A stretch of 64,000 nt of DNA from NCBI RefSeq assembly GCF_964222135.1, contig NZ_CAXQBR010000029.1, forward strand, positions 1 through 64,000. Direction: 5' to 3'. The notes beneath the pieces are model-generated. The model saw only the letters and a list, made by a program, of their open reading frames with translations. It was not told where the DNA came from and searched no databases. Shown piece by piece: positions 41,416 to 50,523 of this stretch (position 1 is its first letter; each line of letters starts with the position of its first letter). This DNA comes from Euzebya sp. (lineage in GTDB: Bacteria; Actinomycetota; Nitriliruptoria; Euzebyales; Euzebyaceae). The translations under genes were made by a program, and so were the position numbers.

Positions 41416-42026
41416 GGCCGGGCACCTTGGCCATCGCGGTCGTCATCGCCGGGCTGGCCATGCTGGGCACGGCGACGGCGACGTGGCTCAGCGCCGAGGC
41501 GCCTGCGGTGGAGGTCGAGGGCGCCGAGCTCCCGCCGACGGTGGCCGAGACCGCCGGCGCGACCGCGGCGCCTGCGAGCGTCCCCGCCGCCGTGGTCGCG
41601 CTGGCCACCTCGTTGCCGCTGGCCGCGGCCGGGCTGGCCGAGCGGACGGCGGGTCCCGCCGGGCGGCGGGCCGCGCTCGGCATCGCGTCGGCGGCAGCGC
41701 TGGCCGTGGGCGTCCTGGCAGCCGTCGCGGTCGCCCAGTCCGGGACCACACCGCACCCGGCGGGGGAGGGGGCTGACGCGCCGGTCGTCCGCTCGGCGGC
41801 CATCGGTGCCTTCGGCCTGGCCGCGGCCGTCGTGGTGGTCGCGACGGCGGTCGCGTGGCGCGCGCCGACCCATGCGGCCCGGTCGGCGGTGGGTCGCGAC
41901 GAGGCCGGTCGCGACGAGGCCCCCTCGGCCTATACCGTCGAGGGGGTGCGCGCAGAGGTGACCGACGACGACGAGTGGGACCTGGCCGTGGCCGACGAGG
42001 ACCGTGCGGGGGGCGAGGGGGCGTGA
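41412..42026 (+). CDS. Trp biosynthesis-associated membrane protein
   Basis: A 204-residue protein with four hydrophobic segments and a charged acidic tail. Its position directly after trpE, the early GTATATWLSAEAP segment and the overall topology match the actinobacterial Trp_oprn_chp family. The role is unknown; some link to tryptophan synthesis is assumed from gene order only. ATGA and GTGA overlaps join it to trpE and ppx. Confidence 0.75.
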   Translation: MRPGTLAIAVVIAGLAMLGTATATWLSAEAPAVEVEGAELPPTVAETAGATAAPASVPAAVVALATSLPLAAAGLAERTAGPAGRRAALGIASAAALAVGVLAAVAVAQSGTTPHPAGEGADAPVVRSAAIGAFGLAAAVVVVATAVAWRAPTHAARSAVGRDEAGRDEAPSAYTVEGVRAEVTDDDEWDLAVADEDRAGGEGA

Positions 42027-42997
42027 CCCGGCTGGCTGCCCTCGACCTGGGTTCGAACTCCTTCCACCTGCTGGTGGCCGACACCCGACCGCGGGGTCGG
42101 ATCAAGCGGGTGCGGACCCGCAAGCTGACCATCCGGCTCGGTGAGCCGGTCGCCCGGACGGGGAAGCTCGGCGCGGAGGCGTACCAGCGCGCCGTCGACG
42201 CGTTCGACGAGCTGGTCCGCATCGCCGACGGCGAGGGTGCGGACCGCATCGTCGCGGTCGGGACCGAGGCGCTCCGCGCCGCCGAGGACGGTGCCGACTT
42301 CATCGCCGAGATGGCCGCCGCGCACGGCACCCCGATCCAGCTGCTGGACGGCCTGGACGAGGGGATGCTGAGCCTGAAGGGGATGGCGTCCGCACTGAAC
42401 CTCGCCCCGGAGGCGCAGGTGCTCGGCCTCGACCTCGGCGGCGGGTCGCTCGAGATCGCCCTCGGCGGCACGGCCGGCATGGACGCGGGCGCGTCCCTCC
42501 CGCTCGGCGGTGCGGTCCTCGTCGACCGGGTCTCCGACCCGCCCCGGCTGGTGGAGCAGGCCGCCCTCCACAGCCACGCCATGGACCTGCTGGTCCCCGC
42601 CGCGGAACGCATCCTGACGCACCGGAGCGACCCGTCGGCACCCCTGACGGCGATCGGCACCGCCGGGACGATCCGCGACCTCGGCCGGCTGGGGCTGATC
42701 CTCGCCGGGGGCTCGGCGCCCGCGAAGGTGCGGGGCCTGATGGTCAGCCGCGAGCAGCTCGAGGTCGCCTACTCGCGGCTGTGCAGCGTCGACGTCCACG
42801 AGCGGATGGACCTGCCCGGCGTGTCCCCGAAGCGCGCCGACCTGCTGCCCGGCGCCGGCGTGGCCGTCCTGGCGGCCATGGAGGCCTTCGGCCTGGCGGC
42901 GATCACGCTGTGCGACTGGGGGCTCCGCGAGGGCGTCCTCCTCGATGTCGTAGGGGCCCACGACGTCGTCGACCCCGACGCGGTGGTGGCCCGATGA
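42023..42997 (+). CDS. ppx: Exopolyphosphatase / Ppx-GppA family
   Basis: A 324-residue member of the actin-like ATPase superfamily. LAALDLGSNSFHLLVADTR is phosphate loop 1, IVAVGTEALRAAEDG the middle block, VLGLDLGGGSLEIALGG phosphate loop 2, and PLTAIGTAGTIRDLGR the adenosine-like loop. It hydrolyses polyphosphate or guanosine pentaphosphate; the short length without the HD domain fits actinobacterial Ppx. Lying between trp genes it is probably cotranscribed with them. Confidence 0.88.
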   Translation: MTRLAALDLGSNSFHLLVADTRPRGRIKRVRTRKLTIRLGEPVARTGKLGAEAYQRAVDAFDELVRIADGEGADRIVAVGTEALRAAEDGADFIAEMAAAHGTPIQLLDGLDEGMLSLKGMASALNLAPEAQVLGLDLGGGSLEIALGGTAGMDAGASLPLGGAVLVDRVSDPPRLVEQAALHSHAMDLLVPAAERILTHRSDPSAPLTAIGTAGTIRDLGRLGLILAGGSAPAKVRGLMVSREQLEVAYSRLCSVDVHERMDLPGVSPKRADLLPGAGVAVLAAMEAFGLAAITLCDWGLREGVLLDVVGAHDVVDPDAVVAR

Positions 42998-43032
42998 GCG
43001 TGCGAGTGGTCGTCGGACAGGCCGGGCTGTGA
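42994..43032 (+). CDS. 12-codon mini-ORF linking ppx and trpC
   Basis: MSVRVVVGQAGL starts with an ATGA overlap on the ppx stop and ends with a GTGA overlap on the trpC start. It contains no Trp codon, so it is not an attenuator peptide of the classical sort. Its likely use is to carry ribosomes from ppx to trpC. It may simply be what remains of a longer ppx end or trpC start. Confidence 0.4.
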   Translation: MSVRVVVGQAGL

Positions 43033-43838
43033 GCGCGAGCTTCCTCCACCGGGTCTGCGACGAGGCGCACGACCGTGTGGCCGCCGACGCCGCCCGCGAG
43101 CCCCTCGACGAGCTGATCGCCCGCGCCCGCGAGGTCCCGCCACCGCCCGGGTTCGCCACCGGTCTCGCCGCACCCGGCGTCCAGCTGATCTGCGAGGTGA
43201 AGCGGGCCAGCCCCTCCCGCGGGCACATGGCGGAGATCCCCGATCCGGCGCGCCTCGCGAGCGCGTACGCCGCCGGCGGTGCCGCGGCCATCAGCGTCCT
43301 CACCGAACCGGTCCACTTCGAGGGATCCCTCGACGACCTGCGCGCCGTCACCGCGACCGTCGCGCTGCCGGTCCTGCGCAAGGACTTCACCGTCGACCCC
43401 TACCAGGTCTGGCAGGCGAGGGCGGCCGGCGCGGCGGCGGTGCTGCTGATCGTCGCGGCGCTCGACGACGACGCGCTCGTCGAGCTGATGGGCGTCGCGG
43501 CCGAGGCGGACCTGGACTGCCTCGTCGAGGCCCACACCGCCGACGAGGTCGCCCGCGCCGCCACCGCCCACGACCGGGCCGAGACCGGCCGGCGCCTGGT
43601 GCTCGGCGTCAACGCCCGCGACCTCACGACCCTCACCGTCGACCGCGCCCACGTCGCCCGCGTCCGGGCTGCCGTCGACCTGCCCGACGGGGCGCTGCTG
43701 GTCGCCGAGAGCGGCGTCGCCGGCCCTGCCGACGTCGGCGAGTACGCGGCCGTCGGCGCCGACGCGGTCCTGGTCGGCGAGCACGTCGCGACCGCCGCGG
43801 ACCCCGAGGCCGCCGTCCGGGCCCTGACCGGCCACTGA
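43029..43838 (+). CDS. trpC: Indole-3-glycerol phosphate synthase
   Basis: A 269-residue barrel forming indole-glycerol phosphate. LICEVKRASPSRG has the catalytic Glu and Lys, VLRKDFTVDPYQVWQARAAGA the next catalytic Lys, LGVNARDLTTL the Asn, and LLVAESGVAGPADV the Glu-Ser block. It is monofunctional, without a TrpF domain fused, which matters for the PriA question. A 75-bp gap separates it from trpB. Confidence 0.96.
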   Translation: MSASFLHRVCDEAHDRVAADAAREPLDELIARAREVPPPPGFATGLAAPGVQLICEVKRASPSRGHMAEIPDPARLASAYAAGGAAAISVLTEPVHFEGSLDDLRAVTATVALPVLRKDFTVDPYQVWQARAAGAAAVLLIVAALDDDALVELMGVAAEADLDCLVEAHTADEVARAATAHDRAETGRRLVLGVNARDLTTLTVDRAHVARVRAAVDLPDGALLVAESGVAGPADVGEYAAVGADAVLVGEHVATAADPEAAVRALTGH

Positions 43839-43913
43839 CCACCTCAGCCCGACACACCCCGCCTGGCCACCGCGTACGGTGGGCGCCGCACCCGAGCAAG
43901 GACCCACCGAGCC

Positions 43914-45131
43914 ATGACGACCCTCGATGACGCCGCCGGCCTGACGCAGTTCGGGCGGTTCGGCGGCCAGTACGGCCCCGAGGCCCTGATGGGCGCCCTC
44001 GACGAGCTCGAGGCGGCCTACGTCGAGGCCATGGCCGACCAGGCGTTCCTCGACGAGATGGAGGAGCTCCGCCGGACCTACGGCGGCCGGCCGACGCCCC
44101 TGTACCGCGCGGACCGGCTGACCGAGCACGCCGGCGGCGCGACGATCTACCTCAAGCGCGAGGACCTGGCCCACACCGGCAGCCACAAGCTGTGCAACGT
44201 CCTCGGGCAGGGCCTGCTGGCGAAGCGGATGGGCAAGCCGCGGCTGATCGCCGAGACCGGCGCCGGGCAGCACGGGGTGGCCACCGCGACGATCGCCGCG
44301 CTGCTCGGCATGGACTGCGTGGTGTACATGGGCGAGGAGGACACGCGCCGCCAGCGCCTCAACGTGGTCCGCATGCAGCTCATGGGGGCCGAGGTCATCC
44401 CGGTGACGTCGGGCACCCGCACCCTGAAGGACGCGATCAACGAGGCGATGCGCGACTGGGTGACCAACGTCGAGGACACCCACTACCTCATCGGCTCGGT
44501 CATGGGCCCCCACCCGTTCCCGACGATGGTGCGGGACTTCGTCAAGGTGATCGGCCAGGAGATCAAGGGCCAGCTCCACGACGTGGAGGGGCGGTTGCCG
44601 GACGCCGTCGTGGCCTGCGTCGGCGGCGGCTCGAACGCGATGGGCGCGTTCTACGAGTTCATCGGCGACGTCGACGTCCGGCTGGTCGGCGTCGAGGCCG
44701 CAGGGTCCGGGATCTCGAGCGGCCGCCACGCCGCCACCATCGGCGGTGGCAGCGAGGGGATCCTCCACGGCGCGCGCACGATCGTGCTGCAGGACGACTA
44801 CGGCCAGGTGGTGCCGACCCACTCGATCTCGGCCGGCCTGGACTACCCGGGCATCGGTGCCGAGCACGCCTGGCTCGCCGACACGGGCCGTGCGGAGTAC
44901 CTGTCCGCCACCGACGACGAGGCGTTGGACGGGTTCCGCCTCGTGTGCGAGCTGGAGGGGATCATCCCGGCGCTCGAACCCTCCCACGCGGTGATCCCGG
45001 CCCTCCGCCTGGCCCGCGACCTCGGTTCCGACGGCGTGGTGGTCATCAACCTGTCCGGCCGTGGGGACAAGGACGTCGACGAGGTCGCGCGGATCCTCGA
45101 GATGACCGCCGCGGGGGAGGGGGAGCGGTGA
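43914..45131 (+). CDS. trpB: Tryptophan synthase beta chain
   Basis: A 405-residue PLP enzyme (TrpB1 type) joining indole and serine. [13 protein letters not shown]-like start ([17 protein letters not shown]), [19 protein letters not shown] with the PLP lysine, [35 protein letters not shown] (phosphate loop) and GRGDKDV near the C terminus are all present. AAGGA stands about ten bases before the ATG. Its stop overlaps the trpA GTG. Confidence 0.97.
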   Translation: MTTLDDAAGLTQFGRFGGQYGPEALMGALDELEAAYVEAMADQAFLDEMEELRRTYGGRPTPLYRADRLTEHAGGATIYLKREDLAHTGSHKLCNVLGQGLLAKRMGKPRLIAETGAGQHGVATATIAALLGMDCVVYMGEEDTRRQRLNVVRMQLMGAEVIPVTSGTRTLKDAINEAMRDWVTNVEDTHYLIGSVMGPHPFPTMVRDFVKVIGQEIKGQLHDVEGRLPDAVVACVGGGSNAMGAFYEFIGDVDVRLVGVEAAGSGISSGRHAATIGGGSEGILHGARTIVLQDDYGQVVPTHSISAGLDYPGIGAEHAWLADTGRAEYLSATDDEALDGFRLVCELEGIIPALEPSHAVIPALRLARDLGSDGVVVINLSGRGDKDVDEVARILEMTAAGEGER

Positions 45132-45931
45132 CCGTCGCCGAGCACATCCGCGCCGTCAACGACACCGGACGCGCGGCGCTGATCATCTACCTCCCGGCCG
45201 GCTACCCGGACATGGAGACCTCCCAGGAGTGCCTGGAGGCCGCCGTCGAGGGAGGTGCCGACGTCCTCGAGATCGGGTTCCCGTACTCCGACCCGCTGAT
45301 GGACGGGCCGGCGATCCAGGCGGCCAACCAGGTCGCCCTCGACGCGGGGTACACGCCGGAGGACGACTTCGCGATGTGCGAGCGGCTGACCGGCGGGATC
45401 GACGTGCCGGCGCTGGTGATGACCTACTACAACATCGCTTGGCACTACGGCCACGCCGACCGGCTGGGGGACTTCGCCGCCGCCGCAGCCGCCTCGGGGC
45501 TGGCCGGCGTGATCCTGCCGGACCTGCCGGCGGCGGAGGGCGGTCCGTGGCGGGCCATCGCCGCCGAGGCCGGGCTCGACACGGTGTTCCTCGCGTCCCC
45601 GACGTCGACCGACCCGCGCATCGCCGCGGTGGCGGAGGCGTCCACGGGGTTCGTGTACGCCACCTCCACCCTCGGGGTCACCGGGGTGCGCCAGTCGCTG
45701 TCGGCCGCGGCCGCGCCCCGGGTCGAGCGGATCCGCGCGGCGACCGACCGTCCCGTGTGCGTCGGGATCGGCGTGTCCACCGCGGACCACGCCCGCGAGG
45801 TGGCGGGTTTCGCCGACGGCGTCATCGTCGGCTCCGCCGCGGTCCGCGCCGCCGGTGAGGACGGCCCCAAGGGCGTCAAGCGGCTCGTCGAGCAGCTCGC
45901 CGCGGGCGTGCGCGAGGCCGCCCGGGCCTAG
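45128..45931 (+). CDS. trpA: Tryptophan synthase alpha chain
   Basis: A 267-residue barrel cleaving indole-glycerol phosphate and passing indole to Trp[20 protein letters not shown] holds the catalytic Glu and Asp, [12 protein letters not shown] and [12 protein letters not shown] are core blocks, and [15 protein letters not shown] is the phosphate-binding loop. It is coupled to trpB by GTGA and ends the trp cluster just before a duplicated hairpin element. Confidence 0.96.
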   Translation: MTVAEHIRAVNDTGRAALIIYLPAGYPDMETSQECLEAAVEGGADVLEIGFPYSDPLMDGPAIQAANQVALDAGYTPEDDFAMCERLTGGIDVPALVMTYYNIAWHYGHADRLGDFAAAAAASGLAGVILPDLPAAEGGPWRAIAAEAGLDTVFLASPTSTDPRIAAVAEASTGFVYATSTLGVTGVRQSLSAAAAPRVERIRAATDRPVCVGIGVSTADHAREVAGFADGVIVGSAAVRAAGEDGPKGVKRLVEQLAAGVREAARA

Positions 45932-45934
45932 CGG

Positions 45935-46078
45935 GCGCCGGACCGCGATCCCAGATCTGAGGATCAGCTCCGCATGGGTACCCAGCCCTCGGATCTGAGC
46001 GGCGCGGCGCCGGACCGCGATCCCAGATCTGGGGATCAGCTGCGCCGGCGCACCCAGGGCTCAGATCTGAGAGCCGTG
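45935..46078. repeat. Two 72-bp repeats with hairpins, probable bidirectional terminator
   Basis: GCGCCGGACCGCGATCCCAG begins both copies (45935 and 46007). In copy 1, CAGATCTGAGG (45952-45962) pairs with CCTCGGATCTG (45987-45997) with one mismatch; copy 2 can form a similar stem ending in the palindrome TCAGATCTGA (46061-46070). The pair sits between the convergent trpA and channel genes. Confidence 0.65.
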
Positions 46079-46102
46079 GCAGGACCGACCCCGGACCCGG
46101 AC

Positions 46103-48079
46103 CTAGCCCTCGGCCAGGACGATGACCCGGTCCTCGGGGCCGAGGGTGACCGGCGCGGACTTCGGCGGGTTGACCACCACGCCGTGCTGGGCGGTCGCGT
46201 CCCCCGCGAGTGCGGCCAGGCGGTAGCCGATCGCGGTCTCGCCACGTCCGGACGCGGACGCCACGACGGTCGAGAACGGCGTCGCCCGGCCCGGCACGAC
46301 GTAGGCGTCCGCCGGCCGCAGGTAGATCTCGGACCCCTCGGGGTCGAACAGGGCGGTGAAGACCGTGGCAAGCTCGGCGTTCTCCGACACCTGGGCGAGC
46401 AGCAGGCTGATCAGCTGGTCGGACACGATGAAGTCGTCCGCCGACGTCGTGGTGAGGAGCTCGCGGTTGCGGCTGTCCAGCACCTCGGTGACCACCCCCA
46501 CGGCCAGGCCCCGGCGCGCGGCGAGGTCCCGCAGGTGCAACAGCGTGACCAGCGTGTCGGTGTCGGCCTCGTCGCGGGACTCCGCGGCCTCCTCGGCCAG
46601 CAGGATGATGTGGTCGTAGCGCTCCAGGGCGAGGGACTCGAGGACCGCGCGCCGCGTGATCGCCGCCTCGGTGGCCACGACCGCGGTGTGGGCCAGGGCG
46701 CCGGTGACCTCCGCGAGGTCCTCGCCGAGCCCGGGGTGGGCGGCGACCACGTCGACGGTGGACCCGGGCGACACGTACGCGTCGAGCTGCCGCAGCACCA
46801 CGCCGCCGCGCGCGTTCCACCCGAGGACCAGGGTGTGCTCGGGGGCGGGCGGCGCCTCCGGGGCGTCCCGGACGTCGGCGGGGACCGGTGGGGCGACGGG
46901 GTCGACGGCCAGCCTGACGGTGTCGTCGTCCTCGCTGATCGCGATCACGTGGTCGTCCGCGGCGAGCACCGTCGCCGCTGGCGGGTTCAACAGGATCGTC
47001 CCGTCCGCGCGGCGCAGCCCCATGACCGTCGACGTCTCGTACGCCAGCTGCGCGTCGGCGTAGGTGCGGCCGTCGAGGCGCGGCTCGGGGTGGAAGTAGA
47101 TCTCCGCGCCGTCGAAGTCGAGCAGCTCCGCGTAGACGACGCTCAACCCGGACTGGCGGCAGGTCTGCGCGGTGATCCGGGCGATCAGGTCCCCGACGCC
47201 GAGCACCCGGACGTCGTCGCCGGCGATGATGTCGGCGACCTCGGCGCTGGCCGGCTCGACCAGCGTGGCCACGACGTGGTTGCGGCCTGGCGTGCGGACC
47301 GAGGGGTCGGTCAGCGCGAGCAGCGCGCGCAGGACGAACCGGTCGGTCGTGTCGTCCTCGGGGGCCAGCAGGATGACCGACCGCGCCTCCTCGATGTTGG
47401 CGATCTGCAGGTCGACGACCGACAGCGGGCTGCCGGAGCGGCAGATCACCTTCGTCGAGCCGAGGCGGTCGCCGACCTGGTTGCGGATCTCGTCCTCCAT
47501 CTCGACCTTGTCGCGGTCGGCCAGCACCACCACCCGCGGTCGGGGCGTGTTGGCGTTGGCGACCGCCAGCTCGGTCAGGACGGTCATGATCTTCGGGGAC
47601 CAGCCGAGCACCACGGTGTGGCCGGACTCGAGCACCGCCGACCGGCCCTTGCGGAGCTGCTCGAGCTGCCCCTCGATGCCCGCGGTCAGGACCCCGATCA
47701 GGGTCGAGACGATGAACAGGCCGCCGATCGTGACCAGCAGCATGATCGCCCGGAACGGCCAGCCGACGTCGGCGCCGACGCCGCCGGCGTCGAGGGCGCG
47801 CATCATCGACTGCCAGGCCGCCTCCGGTGCGGACAGCGGCCCGCCGTCGGTGGGGGCGAGGTCGAGCAGGACGATCACCGCCGCACCGGTGACGACCACC
47901 ACCAGCGACAGCAGTGCGAGCCACCCGATCAGGGCGATCGGCCCTCGGGACAGGCTCGAGTCGAAGGCGTAGCGGACGCGGTCGCCCAGGCCGGGTCGAC
48001 GGCGCGTGGGACCCGGAGCCCGGGTGAAGGACGAGGGGGAGCGGAGGCGCCGACGGGCGCGGGCGGCGTGGGTGGCCAA
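46103..48079 (-). CDS. CASTOR/POLLUX-like ion channel with RCK/TrkA-N domains
   Basis: A protein of about 658 residues. An Arg-rich N terminus precedes two membrane helices (ALIGWLALLSLVVVVTGAAVI and a second around IMLLVTIGGLFIVSTLIGVL) that flank a pore loop without a TVGYG filter. Two Rossmann-like regulatory domains follow: TVVLGWSPKIMTVLTELAVA and TLVLGWNARGGVVLRQLDAY. The GW-containing motif and the domain layout match the CASTOR/POLLUX family, ion channels known from plant nuclear membranes with bacterial homologues. The start appears to be TTG 48079, with AAGGA about nine bases upstream. The ion selectivity is unknown. Confidence 0.78.
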   Translation of the reverse strand: MATHAARARRRLRSPSSFTRAPGPTRRRPGLGDRVRYAFDSSLSRGPIALIGWLALLSLVVVVTGAAVIVLLDLAPTDGGPLSAPEAAWQSMMRALDAGGVGADVGWPFRAIMLLVTIGGLFIVSTLIGVLTAGIEGQLEQLRKGRSAVLESGHTVVLGWSPKIMTVLTELAVANANTPRPRVVVLADRDKVEMEDEIRNQVGDRLGSTKVICRSGSPLSVVDLQIANIEEARSVILLAPEDDTTDRFVLRALLALTDPSVRTPGRNHVVATLVEPASAEVADIIAGDDVRVLGVGDLIARITAQTCRQSGLSVVYAELLDFDGAEIYFHPEPRLDGRTYADAQLAYETSTVMGLRRADGTILLNPPAATVLAADDHVIAISEDDDTVRLAVDPVAPPVPADVRDAPEAPPAPEHTLVLGWNARGGVVLRQLDAYVSPGSTVDVVAAHPGLGEDLAEVTGALAHTAVVATEAAITRRAVLESLALERYDHIILLAEEAAESRDEADTDTLVTLLHLRDLAARRGLAVGVVTEVLDSRNRELLTTTSADDFIVSDQLISLLLAQVSENAELATVFTALFDPEGSEIYLRPADAYVVPGRATPFSTVVASASGRGETAIGYRLAALAGDATAQHGVVVNPPKSAPVTLGPEDRVIVLAEG

Positions 48080-48161
48080 GCGTGGCGGTCCTTCGAGGGC
48101 TCCCAGGGCTGGAGCGGACGAGCCAGCGTACCCGATCGGCCGCGCCCGACGGCCAGCGGGC

Positions 48162-49061
48162 TCAGCGGTCGAGCACGTGTCGGAGCGCGCCCTCGATGTC
48201 CGGGTGGGCGAAGGTGAACCCCTCGGCCTGCAGCCGCGCGGGCACCGCCCGCAGGGACGTCATCAACAGGACGTCGGCGAGCTCGCCGAGCAGCAGCCTG
48301 GGCCCGACCGCCGGGAGGGGGATGATCGCCGGCCGGCCGAGGACCCCCGCCAGCGCACGGGTGAACTCCGCGTTCGTGACCGGGTTCGGGCTGGTCGTGT
48401 TGTACCCGCCCTCCGCGGTGGGGGTCTCGATCGCCCAGCGGATCGCGGCGGAGACGTCGTCGATGGCGATCCACGGCCACCACTGCCTGCCCGACCCGAA
48501 CCGGCCGCCCAGCCCGAGCTTGAACAGCGGCACCATCCGGGCGAGCGACCCGCCGGCGGGGTCCAGGACCTGGCCGAACCGCAGGTGCGCCACCCGGACG
48601 CCCGCCTGGCGCGCGGGGTCGGCCGCGGCCTCCCAGGCCCGCACCACCTCGGCGAGGAAGTCGGTGCCCGGCGGGGTGTCCTCGGTCACCACCTCGTCGC
48701 CGTGGTCGTCGAACAGGTTGATGCCGCTGGCGCACACCAGCACCTGCGGCCCGTCGGCGGCGGCGACCGCCTCGGCGATCGCCGCGGCGACCGTCCGGGT
48801 CCCCGATCGACGGCTGCGCATGATCCGCTCGCGCTGGGCGTCGGTCCAGCGGCCACCGGCGATCGGCTCACCCGCGAGGTGCACGACCGCGTCCACGCCG
48901 CGGAGCGACGCCGGATCGAGGTGCCCCTCGGGATCCCAGGCGATGTCGGACCCCGATGCGTCGCCGCGGACCACGCGCACCACCCGGTGCCCGGCCGCGT
49001 GGAGGTCCGCCACCGCCCGCTGGCCGATCAGCCCGGTCGACCCGGTCACGGCGATGGTCAT
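48162..49061 (-). CDS. TIGR01777-type NAD(P)-dependent epimerase
   Basis: A 299-residue extended SDR protein. MTIAVTGSTGLIGQRAVADL is the nucleotide-binding start; VVHLAGEPIAGGRWTDAQRE, RSRRSGTRTVAAAIAEA, RFGQVLDPAGGSLARMVPLF and the C-terminal RLQAEGFTFAHPDIEGAL define the TIGR01777 family (SulA/YfcH-like). The substrate is unknown. ATG 49061 gives the standard N terminus; ATG 49079 is also in frame. It diverges from the tRNA gene downstream of its start. Confidence 0.88.
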   Translation of the reverse strand: MTIAVTGSTGLIGQRAVADLHAAGHRVVRVVRGDASGSDIAWDPEGHLDPASLRGVDAVVHLAGEPIAGGRWTDAQRERIMRSRRSGTRTVAAAIAEAVAAADGPQVLVCASGINLFDDHGDEVVTEDTPPGTDFLAEVVRAWEAAADPARQAGVRVAHLRFGQVLDPAGGSLARMVPLFKLGLGGRFGSGRQWWPWIAIDDVSAAIRWAIETPTAEGGYNTTSPNPVTNAEFTRALAGVLGRPAIIPLPAVGPRLLLGELADVLLMTSLRAVPARLQAEGFTFAHPDIEGALRHVLDR

Positions 49062-49166
49062 GTCCTGCGTGGCGCCCATGACCGGAGGGATACCCTCCGC
49101 GCGTCCCCATCACGCCGCGTCCCTGCGCGGACACCGCCACCGGCGGTACGATCGACGACCCGACAC

Positions 49167-49240
49167 GCCCCTGTAGTCCAACCGGCAGAGACACACGACT
49201 CAAACTCGTGCCAGTGTGGGTTCGAATCCCACCGGGGGTA
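49167..49240 (+). tRNA. tRNA with Leu anticodon CAA and short variable loop
   Basis: The acceptor stem is GCCCCTG (49167-49173) with CGGGGGT (49233-49239), one G-T pair at the end, and A as discriminator. The anticodon stem CACGA/TCGTG closes the loop CTCAAAC, anticodon CAA. The T arm is GTGGG-TTCGAAT-CCCAC. The D stem has three pairs and a C-A mismatch. The variable region has only five bases (CCAGT), whereas leucine tRNAs normally carry a long variable arm. CCA is not encoded directly after the discriminator. Charging identity is therefore uncertain. Confidence 0.8.
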
Positions 49241-49266
49241 CCCAGCACCCCGGCGCCGACCGCCCG

Positions 49267-50379
49267 TCACGGCGTCAGGTCGGGCTCCAGGTCGACGTCC
49301 ACGTCGGGGTCGCGGTCCTCGTGGCCCCGGACTTGGTCCCTGCCGCCACCCTTGGCCAGGTAGAGCGCGGCGTCCGCACGGCGCAGCAGCCCCCACGCGG
49401 AGTCGCCGGGCTCGTGGGTCGCCACGCCCATGCTGGCCGTGACACGGCCGACGGCGGGGAACATCGTCGAGGCGAGCGCCATCCGGCACCGCTCGGCCAG
49501 CGCGACCGCGTCGCCCATCGCCGTCGTCGGCGCGACCACGAGGAACTCCTCCCCGCCCCACCGGCCCAGCAGGTCGGTGTGCCGCACGGTCGTGCCGAGG
49601 ACCTGCGCCACCTCCCGCAGCACCGCGTCCCCGGCCTCGTGGCCGTGGGAGTCGTTGATCCGCTTGAAGTGGTCGATGTCGAGCAGGATCACGGCGAGCG
49701 GCGCGTCCTCGTCCTGTGCCTCGGCGAGCTGGGACTCGAGCTCGGCGTGCAGGTGGCGCCGGTTCGGCAGCTGGGTGAGCACGTCGGTGTGCGCCAGCGC
49801 GGTCATGGTCTCGGCGTGGCTGCGCGCCTCCGCGGCCTGCTCCTTGGTCTGCGCGAGCACGTGCAGCAACCCGACGGCGGCCACCAGGGCGATGATCGGG
49901 GGGAGGAAGTCGACCGCGTCGGCCGGCAGCCGACCCGCGATCGCGTCCGGTGCCAGCCTGGCGGCCAGGATGCCCACGTAGGCGGCGACGATCGCGAGGG
50001 CCAGCCGCAGCGCCCGGTCGGTCTCGAACGCGACGTACGCGAGCATCATCATCAGCGTGATCGCGAGGAGGGACTCGGCGGACATCTCCTCGCGGACCCC
50101 GGCGAGGTCGGCCGCCCTGATCATCCCGCCGGCCACCACGACCAGGTACGTCACGACGACCCCGACCAGGACGACCCGCTCCGCGGTCCGCACCCCCATC
50201 CGCCGGCGGAGCAGCCCGATGGCGACGACGAGCTGGACGGCGATGTGGGGTGGGTAGAGGATCGCGATGACCGGGTCGTCGCCCTGCTCCACGATCCACG
50301 AGGCGGCGAGGACGGGGAGCCCGATCGCGAGGCACAGCAGGTAGATCCGCCGGCGCAGCTCGTCGCGGCGGTCGATCAC
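49267..50379 (-). CDS. Membrane-bound GGDEF diguanylate cyclase
   Basis: A 370-residue protein with about six hydrophobic segments in residues 1-175, a short helical linker (EQAAEARSHAETMTALAHTD) and a GGDEF domain with LGRWGGEEFLVV as active site. RHTD lies five residues before it, a good match to the RxxD inhibitory site, so product feedback is likely. DIDHFKRINDSHGHEAGD and SMGVATHEPGD are further family blocks. It should synthesise cyclic di-GMP in response to an unknown membrane signal. GTG 50379 has GAGG eight bases upstream. Confidence 0.88.
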   Translation of the reverse strand: MIDRRDELRRRIYLLCLAIGLPVLAASWIVEQGDDPVIAILYPPHIAVQLVVAIGLLRRRMGVRTAERVVLVGVVVTYLVVVAGGMIRAADLAGVREEMSAESLLAITLMMMLAYVAFETDRALRLALAIVAAYVGILAARLAPDAIAGRLPADAVDFLPPIIALVAAVGLLHVLAQTKEQAAEARSHAETMTALAHTDVLTQLPNRRHLHAELESQLAEAQDEDAPLAVILLDIDHFKRINDSHGHEAGDAVLREVAQVLGTTVRHTDLLGRWGGEEFLVVAPTTAMGDAVALAERCRMALASTMFPAVGRVTASMGVATHEPGDSAWGLLRRADAALYLAKGGGRDQVRGHEDRDPDVDVDLEPDLTP

Positions 50380-50523
50380 CTCATCATCCTCGGAGCCATC
50401 TCCACGTCCTGGTCCTCGTCGTCACGGCGCGAACAGCTCATGATCACCATCGGCGGTCGGTCACGCCACCTGAGCGGCGTGTAGCGTGACCCCTCGACGG
50501 ACGACGGCGAGGGAGGTGGCGCG

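Noticed and set aside
42994-43032. Tryptophan attenuator peptide before trpC
   Set aside because: The 12 codons contain no Trp and no terminator/antiterminator stems follow within the overlap with trpC.
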